Source: Piscicola geometra
Lineage: Eukaryota > Annelida > Clitellata > Hirudinida > Piscicolidae
Assembly: GCA_943735955.1 (NCBI GenBank)
Contig: OX030958.1
Location: forward strand, 8,212,126 to 8,276,125
Direction: 5' to 3'
DNA length: 64,000 nt
In this document: positions 33,601-47,147 of the stretch, in pieces
How positions within the stretch are numbered: position 1 is the first letter of the stretch
How the letters are laid out: every line of letters starts with the position of its first letter
Program-made: the position numbers and the translations under genes
The notes under the pieces: model-generated
What the model was told of the DNA's origin: nothing
The model's database searches: none
What the model saw: only the letters and a program-made list of their open reading frames with translations

Positions 33601-36600
33601 ATCAACTAGTGTTCGGTATCTTATAAAGTAGCTAACCATTATTATTTTTAAGCCTTTGACTCTTCCCTAAGAAAGTGAACGATGACGAGTTGGAGCGGCT
33701 GAAGAGTGCCGTGGTGACGACAGAACAGCATGCTCTGAGGGACAACCAGCGACTGCAGCAGGTGCTCGAGGACACTCTGAAAGACCTGCGCACTGCCGAA
33801 AGAGAACTCAACCACGCCAAACAACAACTTATGGAGAAGGTTGCAGTGAATTTGTTGAAGCACTTTTGCAAGAAATTTTTTGAAAATATAATTTTTAAAA
33901 TACTTTTTATATTTTTACTCCATTTATTTGAAGATTTTCATGAAATATTTTTTTAATAATATTTTCATAATCCTCGAAGGAACAAGAGCTTGCAAATTCA
34001 GACGAAAAAGTAAAAGAGTTTGAGAAGCGAGAAGGGGGCTTGGATAAAATCATTGGGAATCTTAAAACGGAGATAAACAGCCTCAACAATAGGATCGGCG
34101 AGGCTTCTAGAAGAGCCGAGGAAATGGGGCTTCCGAAGACGGACCAGGTTGCAAGGATGTCTATTATTTAATCAAGCTTAAATTCAATCGAATTAATTCT
34201 TTAACTTTCACTCATAAGTAATCTTTTCTGTTGTAACCACCAGCCAGAAAATGAAAATTCTCTGTTGCAAGAGATGAGCAGGCTGATGCAGATCAACGAG
34301 GGACTTAACAATCAGCTTCTTGAGAATGGAAGCAACCCCCATGCTAATCAGCAGCTCAAGAAAAAAGTATTTTATATTTTTAGAAGAAAATTATTTTCAT
34401 ATAATTTATTTATGCTTTTGAAATGGGAAATAATGAATTTAAAAAAACTTTAAATAAAAAAGTTTAAACCCTTTTTTCAGTACAATGACTTGAGAGACGT
34501 TTCAAGTCGATTGCAGACCGCCGTCGCTCCTTTGAAAGCCAAAATAGGTCTTGCCAACAGAAAAATCAAAGAAAAAGTTATACATTTTTCCAAGTTCCAT
34601 AAAATAATTTTAATATGCTCTAATTTAATTGTTAAAGTTTTTAAAATATCTATATTATTATTTTATGGATTTAAAAAAAATGTCTTCTTCCAAAACCTAA
34701 ACCAATATAAAAGCAAACTTTCAAGAACGCCCTTCTAGAGGCTCTGATGCAGAGCCAGGCACGAAATGGTTCCAAGCCACCAGAGGGGCTGAAAAGAATG
34801 GTGGAAGAATCTCTGAAAGACAAGCCAAGACCCTTGTCTCCTCTTACCATTGATCACGTTGACCGCTTAGAGGTCTGGGAAAATGGCACATAAAAAAATA
34901 AATAAATGCTTTTGTCTAAATTAATTTCATATAATCATGATCAATATTTTTCAAATGCGTTTATAAATATTAAAATGTTAAATTAAAAATGTAATGCCTA
35001 TCGCCTTACTAGCACGATCTTCTCAACCACCTGAGGGACCGCTTCCCTGACCTCTCCAACGACAACAACCTCGGCCAAAGAAGCAAAAGCTACAACGACT
35101 TACTGGGCTCGCTTGAAAACGATTCGAGTTCCTCTAAACCTCACAACGCATTCAGCGGTGCAAACATGAAACCAAATTCCAAACTCCTTTCACTCTTCGA
35201 CCAGCCTGATTTGAAGGATTTCAAAGACAAAACAAACTACGACATTCCAACAAGGCCTTCGAAACTTCGTTCTCCACTCCATTACGGCCTGAACAGGAAC
35301 TCAGTTCTGATTGACACCACATCCACTTATAACAACAAAACCCCTTCAGACTCCCACCTTTTGCTCACCAAATCTCTCAAGACAGACGTTCTAGGCAGCA
35401 GAACTACAGCGTATAAACCTGCTTCTGTTGCCAGTCTCAACAGTTCAAGACTCAATCTTTCCAGAAAATATCTTTTTGACGATCCCCCCGGATCTTCGTT
35501 CAGTCCTTTCAGTGGTTCGTTCTTTCCTGTTTTCAGTGTTTTTTGAATGATCAAAATTTCAAATCTTTAAAATGTATTATTTTAAATTAATCTATACTTG
35601 GTCTTCAGATTTACCGCCGCCCAAGAACTTTCAGATCGAGAGGATGGATAGTAGAAAGAGGTTGTTGTTCTGCTGGGAACCACCGATTGAACGGTCTTCC
35701 ATTGCAGGATATGAGGTAGAAAACTTGCGAATACTTTCACTATTATTCCAAGATAATTTAAATTGTTACAGAATTTCAGATAGCTTTAATTAAGTAATGC
35801 TTCTAATAGAAGCTCTATGTTAGAGTTTGATTCTTAAGCGATTGCTTGAACGGTGGCGGTCGCTTTCTTAAAGCATTTTTAGTCTTTTTTACTTATTATA
35901 CCAAATATTTAAGTCTTAAGATGTCCTTCAATTAAGCTTGCTTGCATTGATTATTGTTGAATATTTTCCAATCTAACCATCCCAACTCTCCCACAGAACA
36001 ATAATTTTGGCTTACATCTATAAGAAGAAATCAATCAAAATATATTTTTATTTAGTTTTTCTCACATTTAATGCTTTACTTAGAATACTTTATATAATTT
36101 GAACTTTTGATCTAGTCATAATCTAAAACTTTTGAAATGTTGGAGGAGTTTTAAAGTTTGAAATTATTGAAACAGTTCTGTTCGGGTCAGGTCAATTATT
36201 TGATTTGGTTCATTTTGAGCTTTACTATCAAATAAGACATTTCCTACAAAATTCATTGTTTTTTAGAGCCGGAAAAAAATACGAAATAAATTTATCATCA
36301 TTTAAAATCTATTCATAAATTATTCAGTTCACTCAGATTTAAACTCAAAATACATTTAACTGCAGTTATTCGTTGACGGGAAAAACGAGGCATTAATCAA
36401 AGAAAAAGCTGGAAAGCAGTACAAATACGAATATGAACTGCCTTCCTTTCTCAGCCTTCCCGCCACATTCTCTCTCCACTCAGTCTCTTCGCAGGGTCGC
36501 TTGTCGGTCCCTGCTCAAATCATTCTCCATGGACTGCATAAAAATAAAGAAGACTTCACAGATGCGGCGAGTGAAGTCCCAAAACCCAGTTGGTATTTTT

Positions 36601-37324
36601 TCGAAAACTATGTCTTTGATTTTATGGATTGGCAGTTTAATTTTTTCGAATTTATAAAACAGAAAGTTAATTTTTGGTTTAATCAATCCAGTTGGTGACA
36701 AGTTGAAACTTAAAAGCTCAGTAGTTCCAACCAAACCGAAAACTAAAGAGCCAAACTTGCCAAAGAAAATAGTTTGATGACTTCTTGATACATAAGCTTA
36801 CAATTTCTCAAAAAAACAGTATATCACACTTTCAAAAAGATTTATTCTGATTTAAACTACAATTCATTGACACCTAACCAATTCATTATCCTCTAACCGC
36901 CCAAACCACTACACAATTTCCCACCATTTAGTTTGTCGCATTTTTCGACTTCACATCTCGAGGTCAACAGTTGGAGGTGGATGGTCGCTCATACACTGAG
37001 CTTTCCTTCAGTACGGGAGACCTCGTCGAAACGTTTGGAGACGTCATGGAGAATGGATACTTCCTTGGGAAGGTCTTATGAACGTTGCATTTCTTGAGCA
37101 CATTTTGCGGCTTATTAACCATTCAACGCTGAAATTGTTTTTGATTTATTTTTGAATAACAATTTTCATGGATTAAATATTTCCAAAACCTTCGTAATCA
37201 TATGCAATGCATGTTAAGCAAAGTTTAATAAATTGACAAGGTTAAAGGCACTAGTGACAAGGGCTTGGTTCCTGCCATCTTCCTCGAAAGTCCGTCAACC
37301 TTCTCAAAAACTCACTATACTTGA
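30680..37324 (+). CDS. Coiled-coil/FN3/SH3 protein, RIM-binding-protein-like, 17 exons
   Basis: Exons: 30680-30758, 31113-31290, 31558-32518, 32658-32813, 33154-33294, 33403-33516, 33672-33839, 33980-34147, 34244-34366, 34481-34576, 34726-34872, 35013-35514, 35609-35715, 36366-36588, 36692-36771, 36932-37072, 37241-37324. All phases agree, giving 3468 nt and about 1155 residues. The N-terminus is Ser/Asp-rich, followed by a poly-Asn tract. A long coiled coil is encoded by exons 3-11 (for example LEEKQAEADELLELNDSLNR). An FN3-like domain starts PPPKNFQIERMDSRKRLLFC. The C-terminus is an SH3 domain (FVAFFDFT, ELSFSTGDLVETFGD, GYFLGKV, KGLVPAIFLE). The order fits RIM-BP scaffolds, which link calcium channels to RIM at synapses, but only one SH3 and one clear FN3 are seen. 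Another SH3 scaffold is possible. Confidence 0.6.
30962..31025 (-). mobile_element. tRNA-derived SINE, diverged 3' fragment, copy 3
   Basis: On the minus strand, ttgaagctcagccgggttta followed by cgccgcattaat parallels the SINE tail at 23660 and 29190. It lies in intron 1 of the RIMBP-like gene. Confidence 0.5.
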
Positions 37325-37382
37325 AGCCTTTTTATTAACGAGTGGCTGTTGAATTTGAAAGTGGCTTAGATGCTCGAAGATT

Positions 37383-37735
37383 ATATCCTGCGTCAATATT
37401 GTCGCAGGATAGCGTAGCCGCGCGGTTGATGTTATCCTGCGTCCAGATTTTATAATCTAGTAATTTAGTGAATTTGTAATTTTAAGTTATGAATTAATTG
37501 GGAATAAATTCATAATAATATTTTGGTAAGTTTACGAAAATTCAATGATTGTTACGGATTATATAAAAAAACATTTAACAAAGAATAAATTTATTATTAT
37601 TATTTTACGAAACTTCACTAAATATTAATAAATAAATAAAAAATATTGTTAAAAGTATCTCGCTAAAATCTGGACGCAGGATAAGACCAACCACGCGGCT
37701 ACGCTATCCTGCGACATTATTGACGCAGGATTACT
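37383..37735. mobile_element. Foldback (MITE-like) element with 70-bp inverted arms
   Basis: The left arm (37384-37452) and right arm (37664-37733) are inverted copies with about six differences. Each arm holds the octamer atcctgcg or its complement three times, so each arm has its own small hairpin. The spacer of about 210 bases is AT-rich and itself partly palindromic. No coding capacity. The element sits between two convergent genes. No target-site duplication could be fixed with confidence. Confidence 0.78.
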
Positions 37736-38285
37736 CAAAGCTAAGGTGCTCTATGACTGAACGCCTTTAGATAACTGTAATTATAATTGTTGTACTGTTG
37801 TATTTTAGCGTGAAACATTAGAAATAATTTGCGAATGCATTTTATTTTTAAGACCTTGTTTTAAAAAGTATTTTTGATTTAATAAACAATGATATAAACA
37901 AAATCATTTTTCATCGTTGATCTATTAAAATCATTCCAAGGATGTTAAAAAGCCGAGCAATTGAATTTGTAAAATGATTAGATCTGATCTGATGAGTACA
38001 GCCATTAGTAGAAAGCTTTAAAGTTCAAGTGAATACAGTACCTATGAAAAACAAATAGCACCAATAAAGTGAGAATGATGTTATGATGATATTGCCCACA
38101 TTAGGTATATGACTTAAGAAACATATTTCAGAGAATATCACCAATTGAGAACTTTGAGTGCAAAAACACATTAATGTTGAATTTTACTATATTTAATATT
38201 TTTATATAAAATTTCACCAAAGTTATACCTGACAATGACAATTTTACAGAATTTGTCTTCCAAGTCCTATACAGTGTATAATATT
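37736..38285. other. Spacer between convergent genes
   Basis: AT-rich, no exon visible. It presumably holds the 3' UTR of the minus-strand ATPase; TTTATT at 37841-37846 is a possible minus-strand polyadenylation signal. Confidence 0.45.
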
Positions 38286-41200
38286 TTATAGTTTTTTCAT
38301 GATAAACCCATCGTTAATATAACCCCCATGTTTTGCAGTTTCATTATCTTTAACTTTAATCTTTATTTCATCTAGACTTCCAGACTTATCTTTTTTTACA
38401 ACATCACAACCATCGTTACCGACGAAGTTGTCAACATCTGCCTCGTTCGCCATGAAGCTCTCAAAGCCAGTATTCCGTATTTCCCAATCACCCATCCTTC
38501 TCTCCCTCCATTCGTCTTTTATCTTCTCGTATTCTTTTTTTCTCCCAAAAAACCTTTTCGACAAGTAGGGCTGTAGTCTGTCTTCTATTAACCGCTCAAG
38601 AATCACTTTCTAGAAAAAGTACATAAATTGGGTTTATAAAGTAGTTTATAATTTAAATGTTATTATTGATTAATATAAAAAAATTGAATTTTATAATCTT
38701 CAAGCATTTCGCATTAGTGAAAAAAATCACAAAATGGCTTTTTAAAGGGGAAATTGTTTGTGACAAGACTCACTTCGAGAATGAGGGCAGCGAAGAAGTG
38801 TCCGAAAGTGACAGCGACGATAAAGGCTCTGTAGCTGTAGGTAGGAGGCATGCGCATCTGCCGAAGAAAGAATATAGCTTTTGAATATTCAATTTTAGAA
38901 AATATAAATCCAGACTTTTTTTATAGTTGGTGGAGTAAATTTTAAAAACCACTAAAGAAGTGAATAACTTGATAATATAATCAACATGCAGTTATAAACT
39001 CTTTAAACAGCTACAAAATAATACATTAAAAAGGCACCTTGAGCACTCCAGCCCACCAGTCGTCTGATAACATGATGGTCAAATAGTTGCCTGCCGACGT
39101 GAGCAGTAGCACCAGAAGGAACCAGTCTGAAGAGAATTTATCAAAAGTCTAGATAGTTTATACAAAAAAATTAAAATCAATCAATCAAATAAATTTATAT
39201 AGCGCTTTTTATCAAAGACAAAAGCGCTAGTAAAAAGATAAATTACTTTGGTTGAAATATTTAAACATTTATTTCCTATCTTTAATACTAATTAAATTTT
39301 AAACTAAACTAATCATATCGGAAAATCACATGTTCGTACAATTTAGAAAGAAGTATTTCTGGAAAGGAGGGCCTCTCATGTAGGCAACCGCCATGCTGCC
39401 AATCATCGGCATCGCCACCAAGTAGGTGCAACTCAGTCTGTAGGTCACCGGGTCTGATGCGTACCTGCAGAGATTTGAATTGTTTAGTGCGCAATACAGG
39501 AATAGGTCGTTTGAACAAAATTCTGGTAATTCCAATTATGAAATTATGAGTGTATATTTATCAAAAATCTATAGATGTTGTTAGACAAACTTATTATTTT
39601 ATATATTTATAGTTTTTTATTCATACAAATAAATGTATTTATAAATTAATTTTTAAAATGTCAAAATAACGGACCAGGGCTGGTAAGTGCAGTGGTAGAA
39701 AACGAAGAGCATGGTGGCTAGACTGAGTGCAATGCTGGAAAAGATGGATAAGAGGGGAGTAAGTGCCACCAGGCTGATGGGAGGCTTTTGATTCACAAGC
39801 TGATCGTGCCGGAAAGCTAAACAAACTGGAAGGAAAATAAAAACTTACCTTAAATCAATTACTGAATTTATTTTATTCTTTAAAAATGAGTGTTTCTTGA
39901 ATTCAACTTGAAAGAAATATGTATTATTTAATGATTCAAAGATTCATTGCTAACAAGCGATGAAGATTGGTATACTCAAAAAGACGTCTTGATACAGAAA
40001 CTGAAAGTCTGACAGTATAGCTATTTCGTGTTGAGCTTTCTCTATTGGCAGATTGAAATAGCCTTCCTGTGCAATTGGAACAACATAGTTTAAAGCAATC
40101 ACACAGAGTAGTGAAGGATCGTTCTAAATGAGTTTTTTCTGAATATTCTTATATAAATATCACATAAGAAATGCCTAAAACGATTTTTAACATTTTTATT
40201 AAAAAGCTAGAACACTAATAACATTCAAACAACTTTAAATAACCCAAAAACTAATAATACGACAGTAACACTTGAGCACCAACAAACTCCCAGCACAGCA
40301 CCAACAAACCCCCATCACAGCACCAACAAACCCCCACCACAACACCAACAACACCACTACAGCACCAACACCAACACCACCACAACACCACCACAAAACC
40401 ACCACAACAACAAGACCATTCACAACAACAACACCATTCACCACATAACCACAATACACCGGCGAAGATGAGGGCGAGGAGGAACTGCAGAAGACTGTAG
40501 AAGGTGACCAGTTTGAAAATGCCGAATGATGTACTCAGCACACATCTGCCTTCTCTGTGAAACGCAATAAAACGAAATATATAAAAGACGATTAAAGGAT
40601 AAGTTTTTTTTACTTTGCAAAGAAAATAAGCCATTACTTTATTCCTAACCATGTTATTCTACCGGTATAGCTAATTCAATTGCCGATTACAACAACTCTC
40701 TTGCACGCACCGGACCAGCTTGTCGACACACTGAATGTTGTATTCCTTGGAGGAGAATGAAGCAGCGACCGAAGCCTCCGTGTCTGAGAGGGCGATGCCC
40801 GCGTGAGCAGCCTTCAGGGCTCCGCAGTCGTTCGCCCCGTCGCCACACATGCCCACGTAGTAACTGGAAAAAGTTTTTGTGGGAAGAAAAATTAATTCTA
40901 TTTATTATATTGAGCAGAGTTCTTGAGTTATGGCGTACCCAATCGATTGAAGCTTTTGAATGAGTTGTTGCTTCTGGTCAGGAGAAAACCTCGCAAAGAC
41001 CACTCCTTGCACCACTAGCTAGATCATTCGAATATAGAAAAAAATCTTTGAGAATATAGAAAAAAATCTTTGAGAATATAATTTAAAAGTATTTTTATCA
41101 AAAAAATTAAGTGTGTTGTATAGAAGAACAGTTTGTAAAAATGGGAAACCTGCATAATGAGGTGGGGGAAGTGTTTGTTGTAGTGTTTCCACATGCTTCC

Positions 41201-44200
41201 GGTAATGGCGATGTGAAAATCGTCTGTGGGGCCCTCATTCTCGCTAAGAAGTTCAATTGTAGAACTCTGTAGACAAAATTCAAGTGTCATCTTTGAAGTG
41301 GATATCTAAGAACATAATTCTTGGAATTTAGTTTATGACTTGTTTGCTTTAATTTGTGTCTCATTTAAAGAACCTTGAAGTCTGGAGTGACTTGTTTTAA
41401 TTCTTGAGTATTAAAAAAAACTGGATTCAGTTTAGAATTTTCAGAGACGATGGAAGCTAGTAAGACAGGCTTTGTGAAGAAATTACACTTTTGAGCCACG
41501 CTCAATGCCGTTAGCAGGTTGTCTCCTAGGGGTGATTAATTGTGTTTGTGGGAGTGGGACAAGTATTTTAAGAACAATTATTTTTATATTATAAAGAAAT
41601 ATTGTATCCAGATATCGGAAATTGAATATTCATCAAGGGACTTTACAATGGTTTACTTACCAGTTACCATGATGGTCTTGAAAGACGCCTGCTTGAGTTT
41701 GCGGATAATGGCAGGCGATTCGGCTTTCACTTTGTTTTCCATCACCACTAAACCTAGGAACGTCAAAGAGCTTTCAGCTTGGTTTCTGAAAAAGTAAAAA
41801 GTTTATTAATATTAAAACTACATATAAAGGAATTTTTACATGATTTTATAGAATTAATTTAATTTACCATAAACATAATACACAAATCTTCATATATAAA
41901 AATATTTTGAACATATTTATTATTTATTATTATTATTATTGTTATTAATTCTTATGATCAACTCTAACCGGTCAAGGTGCTGTAGTTTCGGCCACAAAGA
42001 AGTTACTTCACCTTCGTTGAGGTCGTGATAGAGAGGCTTGCAGGCCATTGCCAACGTCCTGAAGCCACTTTCAGTGTAGCTCACCAGCACCCTCTGGAAG
42101 TCTTCAGGGACTGAGTGAATCGACGGAATGCAACTTTGAATGTAAGGAAAACTGATGATATAGTTGTTTTTTTTCCAATAGTTTTGACGTTATTTTATTT
42201 GCTTATTTGAAACGCCAAAAACCTGTTTCTGGAAGACAGAGAGAGCGGATCATTTCTGGAGCGCCTTTGACGTATGCAGTGAAATGGTGGGAAAAGGCGT
42301 CGGCATTCTCGTTTTCTATTTCTTTTGCTTTTTGATGGTACATCACGACGGACATTCTTTGCAGAGATGAACTGAAGGGAAATTCCTGTGCCAAGCCGTA
42401 TTCTTCTTGAGTCTTAAAATTATTATATTTGCTTTTTTTAGTTCAAAACGAAAATCAAAGTAGATCAATCTAAAAATAATTTGTGGTTGTTGAAGCATAG
42501 TTAATCATCTAAGTGTTTGGAATTTTTATTTTACTTATGAAAATATAAATGTATTAATAAGAAACCGTTTTGCATTTGACTGATATTGGCGTGTTGAGGT
42601 TAGTCTTCTCTGTGTCCAGAAATTCCTGCAGACGATTTTATTGGGTTTAAGTGGAAAATATCAACTTTTAACTCATTAAAGGATTTGTAATTGAAGTTTG
42701 TTTGATTTGAAAACTTCATTAGAATAAACTGTTTAATGGATAGTGTGGTGTAACCGAAGCTAGCATTGTCAAATAATTATACAACGTTGCTTCTAAATTA
42801 TTCCAAAAATGGTTTGTTCGTTGAACAAGCCGTCATTAGCATTTAAAGTAGGGTACAAATTAGTCTAATTACTATGGGATATACCTTCTAGGGTAACTAT
42901 GACATTTCAAAATCAAGACTACTTCCGAACCCAATTCGTGAACTCGAAAATCTTCAAGTCCATCGGGTCTCCTGTGAGTTTTCCCTTGATGGAAACGATG
43001 GATTGACACGATGCCATGGAGACGGTGAAGTGTCGATGTGCTGTGATCATGTTCTCAAAATCCTGTGGGTTGCTCCTATGAGCTTCTGATGCTTTTGCTG
43101 TGATCGGTTTCGTGAAACTGGCGAGGGTTGTAGTGAAGCATTGCTTAAACTAAATAAACAATAAATGATACAAATTAGTTTCCATTTGGAAATAACAACA
43201 ACAAAAAACAGCGAAAAGAAATAAATCAATTCAAGAAACCTAGCTTGAGCAGACGGATGGACACAGAACAAATCGAGGCCTTCCTCGGTGAGAGTGCCTG
43301 TCTTGTCAAAGCAAAAAGCATCGAGACTGCCGCACAGAATGATCGACTTGGAGTTGAAGCAGAATATGTTTTTTTTGCGCAACCTGTACTGCGAAACAGC
43401 GATGCAGAAGGTCATTGTGACAGGCAGGATTGGTGGCACTGCAATCGTCACGATGTCCAGTGAGCGAACTATGATCGTTTCAAGCGGAAGGTCGTTGATG
43501 AACTGTGAATGAGTTTAATTCGTTTATAAGATTCATGACTGCATTTTGAAAACATTTCTGAAGCTTGTTTAACAAGATGTAAAAAAACATTTAAGAAAAC
43601 AATGATTTAAACGGCTAATAAGTAAACTCTCACAAGCAAACGAACGAACCATGATGACGAGGGTGTAGATCATGCCGATCAAGCCAACAACTGCCAAGGC
43701 ACCTATGTACTTGTAAGAGTCCCTCACGAACTGAAAGTCTAAGGACTTGGGAAACATTATCGACCTCACCAGGTCTCCCTTCCTGGTGTAGAAGCCTGGG
43801 GTCGTTAAATAGACAGTTTGAAAAGGAGATTCATTTTAAATTAAATTGTTTATTTCATTTCATGTGTGCAACATAAAGTTCATTTGAGAATAGAAATATA
43901 TCGAGCTTTAAACAAACTCACCAGTACGGATGACAACGGCTTGAACGCCTTGCTTCCCTGAGGACCTGCTCTGTAGCACGGTAGTGCCGCTGTACAGCAC
44001 GCTCTTGCTGTTGAATTTTTCTTCAAAGTCGTCATCGACAGACGGAATCGACGTCTTTGTGATCGGAATGCTCTCGCCTGAAACAGTGATGGATGCGTGT
44101 GTTCATGATACTTTACTTAAGTAGTACTGGAGATTAGCAATTGAGTTTAATTGAAGACCATGTCCTCACCTGTCAGCATGCATTCGTCCACAACCATCGA

Positions 44201-44761
44201 GCCTGAAACAAGGACTGCGTCACAGTGCAACAAACCCCCTTCGTCTGAAAACTGGTGCCAGAATATAATGTTTTAATCAATATTTTAGAGGAACGAATAG
44301 AAAAATAAAATTCGATTAAGGGTTGAAATAAATACATTTTGTTATTTTATTTTTGCTTAAAATATTTTAATTTTCATCAACTTTTTCAGCACGTGACAGA
44401 CCCACCTTGATGACGTCTCCAGGCACCAGCTGGTCAGTCGACATTTCCACAAATTCTCCATTCATGGACTGATAACCTGCGTATTCGTGAAAAGTTTTTT
44501 CTACTTTGAGAACGATTTATTATTTGTTTAATAGTTAAGAAAAAATAATATTTAACTATTTTTTTCCTTAATCACAAAGTCATTTTAAAAACCTGCTCTT
44601 GATCTGCAAACTAAGACTTTTCCGACAGCTGTTACGGTCTTTTTGAGATTACGTTCTGTCTGTGGGGATTTTTAAACGTTGACTGCAACAATAATTGTAC
44701 TTAATAGCTGTTTTTGACTCATTATTTTTTCTCCACAACACTTTTTATTGACTTAATGATG

Positions 44762-44810
<49 letters not shown>

Positions 44811-47147
44811 GATGAGTCCAAAGGATAAAATTATTCCTTACAGCAATGTTTTTTAAATCATTCTCTCTGTCCATCATCATAATCATCACTCTTATCCTCC
44901 CTTTCCTCCTCATCACCACCACCTCGTACCGAAGTGGTTTGATAAACAGTGGCAGCGATACTCATGACGGACATTACGACGAGGCAGGCTGGAGAGGAAG
45001 GGAAAGTTTATTACTCGTCAATATACAAATTCTATTTTTTTAAAGCTTTACAAAATAATTTTATAATTTTATTTTATTTACTCATTTCAATTTTGTCTGC
45101 ATAGAATTATAAGATAAGAATAAATTTAAAAGTAGGAGCATCACAAGCGTAGTAGTAGTAGCTTTCTGCAAACATCCAGAGGCAGATGGAGAATAATTGA
45201 AAGAGGTAGAAGGGACCCAAGACCTGGAAAATGGAAGATAAAATAGACACTAATGAAAGTTAATCGTTTTTAATTCAAAGAATATTAGAGAATAAATCCC
45301 TACGTAAAAACTGCAATCAAGCTAAAATGTCAATAATCAATCAAATGAAATCTCCCAAGGCATCACCTTCATTGAAGTTATGAAGTTTGACATGATGGTT
45401 CAATAAGACGATTGAAGAATGATAAAACACACAGTAGATTAAAATGCCGTGAGCAAACAAACCTGAGTAATCAGAATGACAAATATGGGAGTCAGTGTGA
45501 CTTTTATGAAGTTTTCTCCGTAGTATTGAAGCCTGTATTTTAATAAATAATAGCAATTAATTTCTTATACCATTCTTTTTTTAATTCTATTTTAATTCAA
45601 TTATTAAAAAGTAATTAAATAGTAAAGAAGATTAAATTAAAAAGCCGAAAATAACTTTTAAAGTGTATAGTTAGATGTAAAACCTTTCAGAGGCTTCGTC
45701 GTTGGAAACTCCATAATTTAGCTTGAAGTAGGAGCATTTGAGCCTAGGCATTCTGTCAAGCAAGCTTTTAAATTAAATACACCGCATACTTTTTAAGAAC
45801 ATATTCAAAGGGTTCTAATTAAAAAACAACAAATAAAAATATATTTGAAAGAGTGTAATAAAAGTGTTAGACTGTTTAATTTCCCAAATGGTTACCACCG
45901 TATGTGAGAGAATTTCTCATCGACCCACACGAACTTGAGCTGTTTGTGCATGAAGAACCTCTGCAATTCAAATCTTTAAGTAGCTTTTTGAAAAATTAAT
46001 TTTGTTCATTAATTAAATTTTATGTCTACCGAAAATCACTAATTAATTATTCGGGCCTCGTTTTTGCATTAATTGTTCATTGCTTTGCGATGGATATATG
46101 CTTAAGACTTCTTCACCATTTGATTGAAGGGCTTGATGGAAAATGGATCGTCGAGCATGCTTCTGTGTGTAAGTAAGCATTCATTTTAAAACATGTGACT
46201 GACCGAGGAATAGGATGAGACGCTGATGTTGTTATAAAGTCTTACAGAGATTAAATATTCATTAGCAATTAATACTGTTGCAAGAAGGATTATGTGTAAT
46301 ATTATGATTACGTCATTAAAATGATTCAAAAACTGTTTTTTATATAAATATTTCAAATATGCAGCTCGTAAACACAATACAAACATTAATTCTTAGCTTT
46401 CAACTGTATTAAATAGTATGAGTTATATTCACATTTTAGACTTGGTATACTTAGAGCTTTCTTGCATACTAACCACCTCGACCGTCTCATCGTTCCACTG
46501 GTCCTGGAAAGCACATGCAAAGTCATTTAAAAATCTCCAAAGCCCTTTAAAGAATATCGTTTTTCCAGAAATGTAGAAGACGTTATAATTATTATTATTA
46601 TTGAGACTTTATAATAATTATTTTTATTCTTGTTAAAAGACTCTATAATAATTATTCCTATTATTATTAAAACCTTAAACCATTATTTTTTTACTTTCAA
46701 AATAATTCTAATAATAATTAGTATTATCTTTTATACCTTCACGAGCACGTGTGAGGCGCTGGAGAGTTTGCATCTTTTGGAAGTGATCTTGAGGAACCAG
46801 GTGGGCTTCCAGAAGAAGACAAGAGCCAGAATGCCCAAAGAAAGGATGCAGAGGATGACGACGATGACGTATTTGACACGACTTTGCCTGTAACCTTGCG
46901 CACACTGGAAAAGTGGAGTGAAGTTGGTGTGGAGGAGGGCCGGGCGAGTTGCAAGTATCGTGAAGAATTTGAGAATATAAAATTGTTTTTTTGTCCTACT
47001 AAGCCTTTTTTAGGCCCAGTGATTCATAGAGCTTGCAAAAAAGATGTTTAAAAAAGGGCTTTATTTACACGGTTGTTCGTTCGAAGACTAACCAATTGCT
47101 CTTCTTCGCCATAGGCAATGCATTCTGGTCCATCCATCAGGATGTTT
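38286..47147 (-). CDS. ATP13A: P5B-type cation-transporting ATPase, ATP13A family
   Basis: Minus-strand exons from 5': 47093-47147 (possible internal ATG at 47137), 46737-46904, 46474-46503, 46117-46162, 45899-45960, 45684-45752, 45463-45532, 45145-45223, 44930-44988, 44593-44659, 44406-44476, 44170-44251, 43922-44077, 43650-43795, 43240-43502, 42931-43117, 42566-42625, 42223-42412, 41969-42110, 41661-41785, 41374-41525, 41150-41266, 40939-41018, 40711-40863, 40460-40554, 39955-40041, 39675-39825, 39340-39464, 39038-39126, 38774-38857, 38286-38609. About 1190 residues, the family length. Visible: P5-type N-terminal membrane hairpin, LTGESIP (actuator), TM4 PPILP (P5B has PPALP), phosphorylation site [45 protein letters not shown] and C-terminal membrane segments. 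The family transports polyamines in endolysosomes. The junction between 46474 and 46162 is out of phase, so one exon end there is wrong. Confidence 0.94.
39176..39232 (+). repeat. Short dispersed element with tatatagcgctttt core, copy 2
   Basis: (aatc)n, then aataaatttatatagcgctt and a second agcgct downstream, in an intron of the ATPase gene. Same layout as copy 1. Confidence 0.55.
44761..44809 (+). repeat. (ATCA)n tetranucleotide repeat
   Basis: About twelve perfect copies of atca in an ATPase intron. The same tetranucleotide precedes the tatatagcgc element elsewhere, so this may be a residual tail. Confidence 0.9.

Noticed and set aside
37400..37452. tRNA-Leu gene
   Set aside because: Only an A-box-like 5' half is present; no B-box or acceptor stem closes the structure, and the segment lies in a foldback arm.
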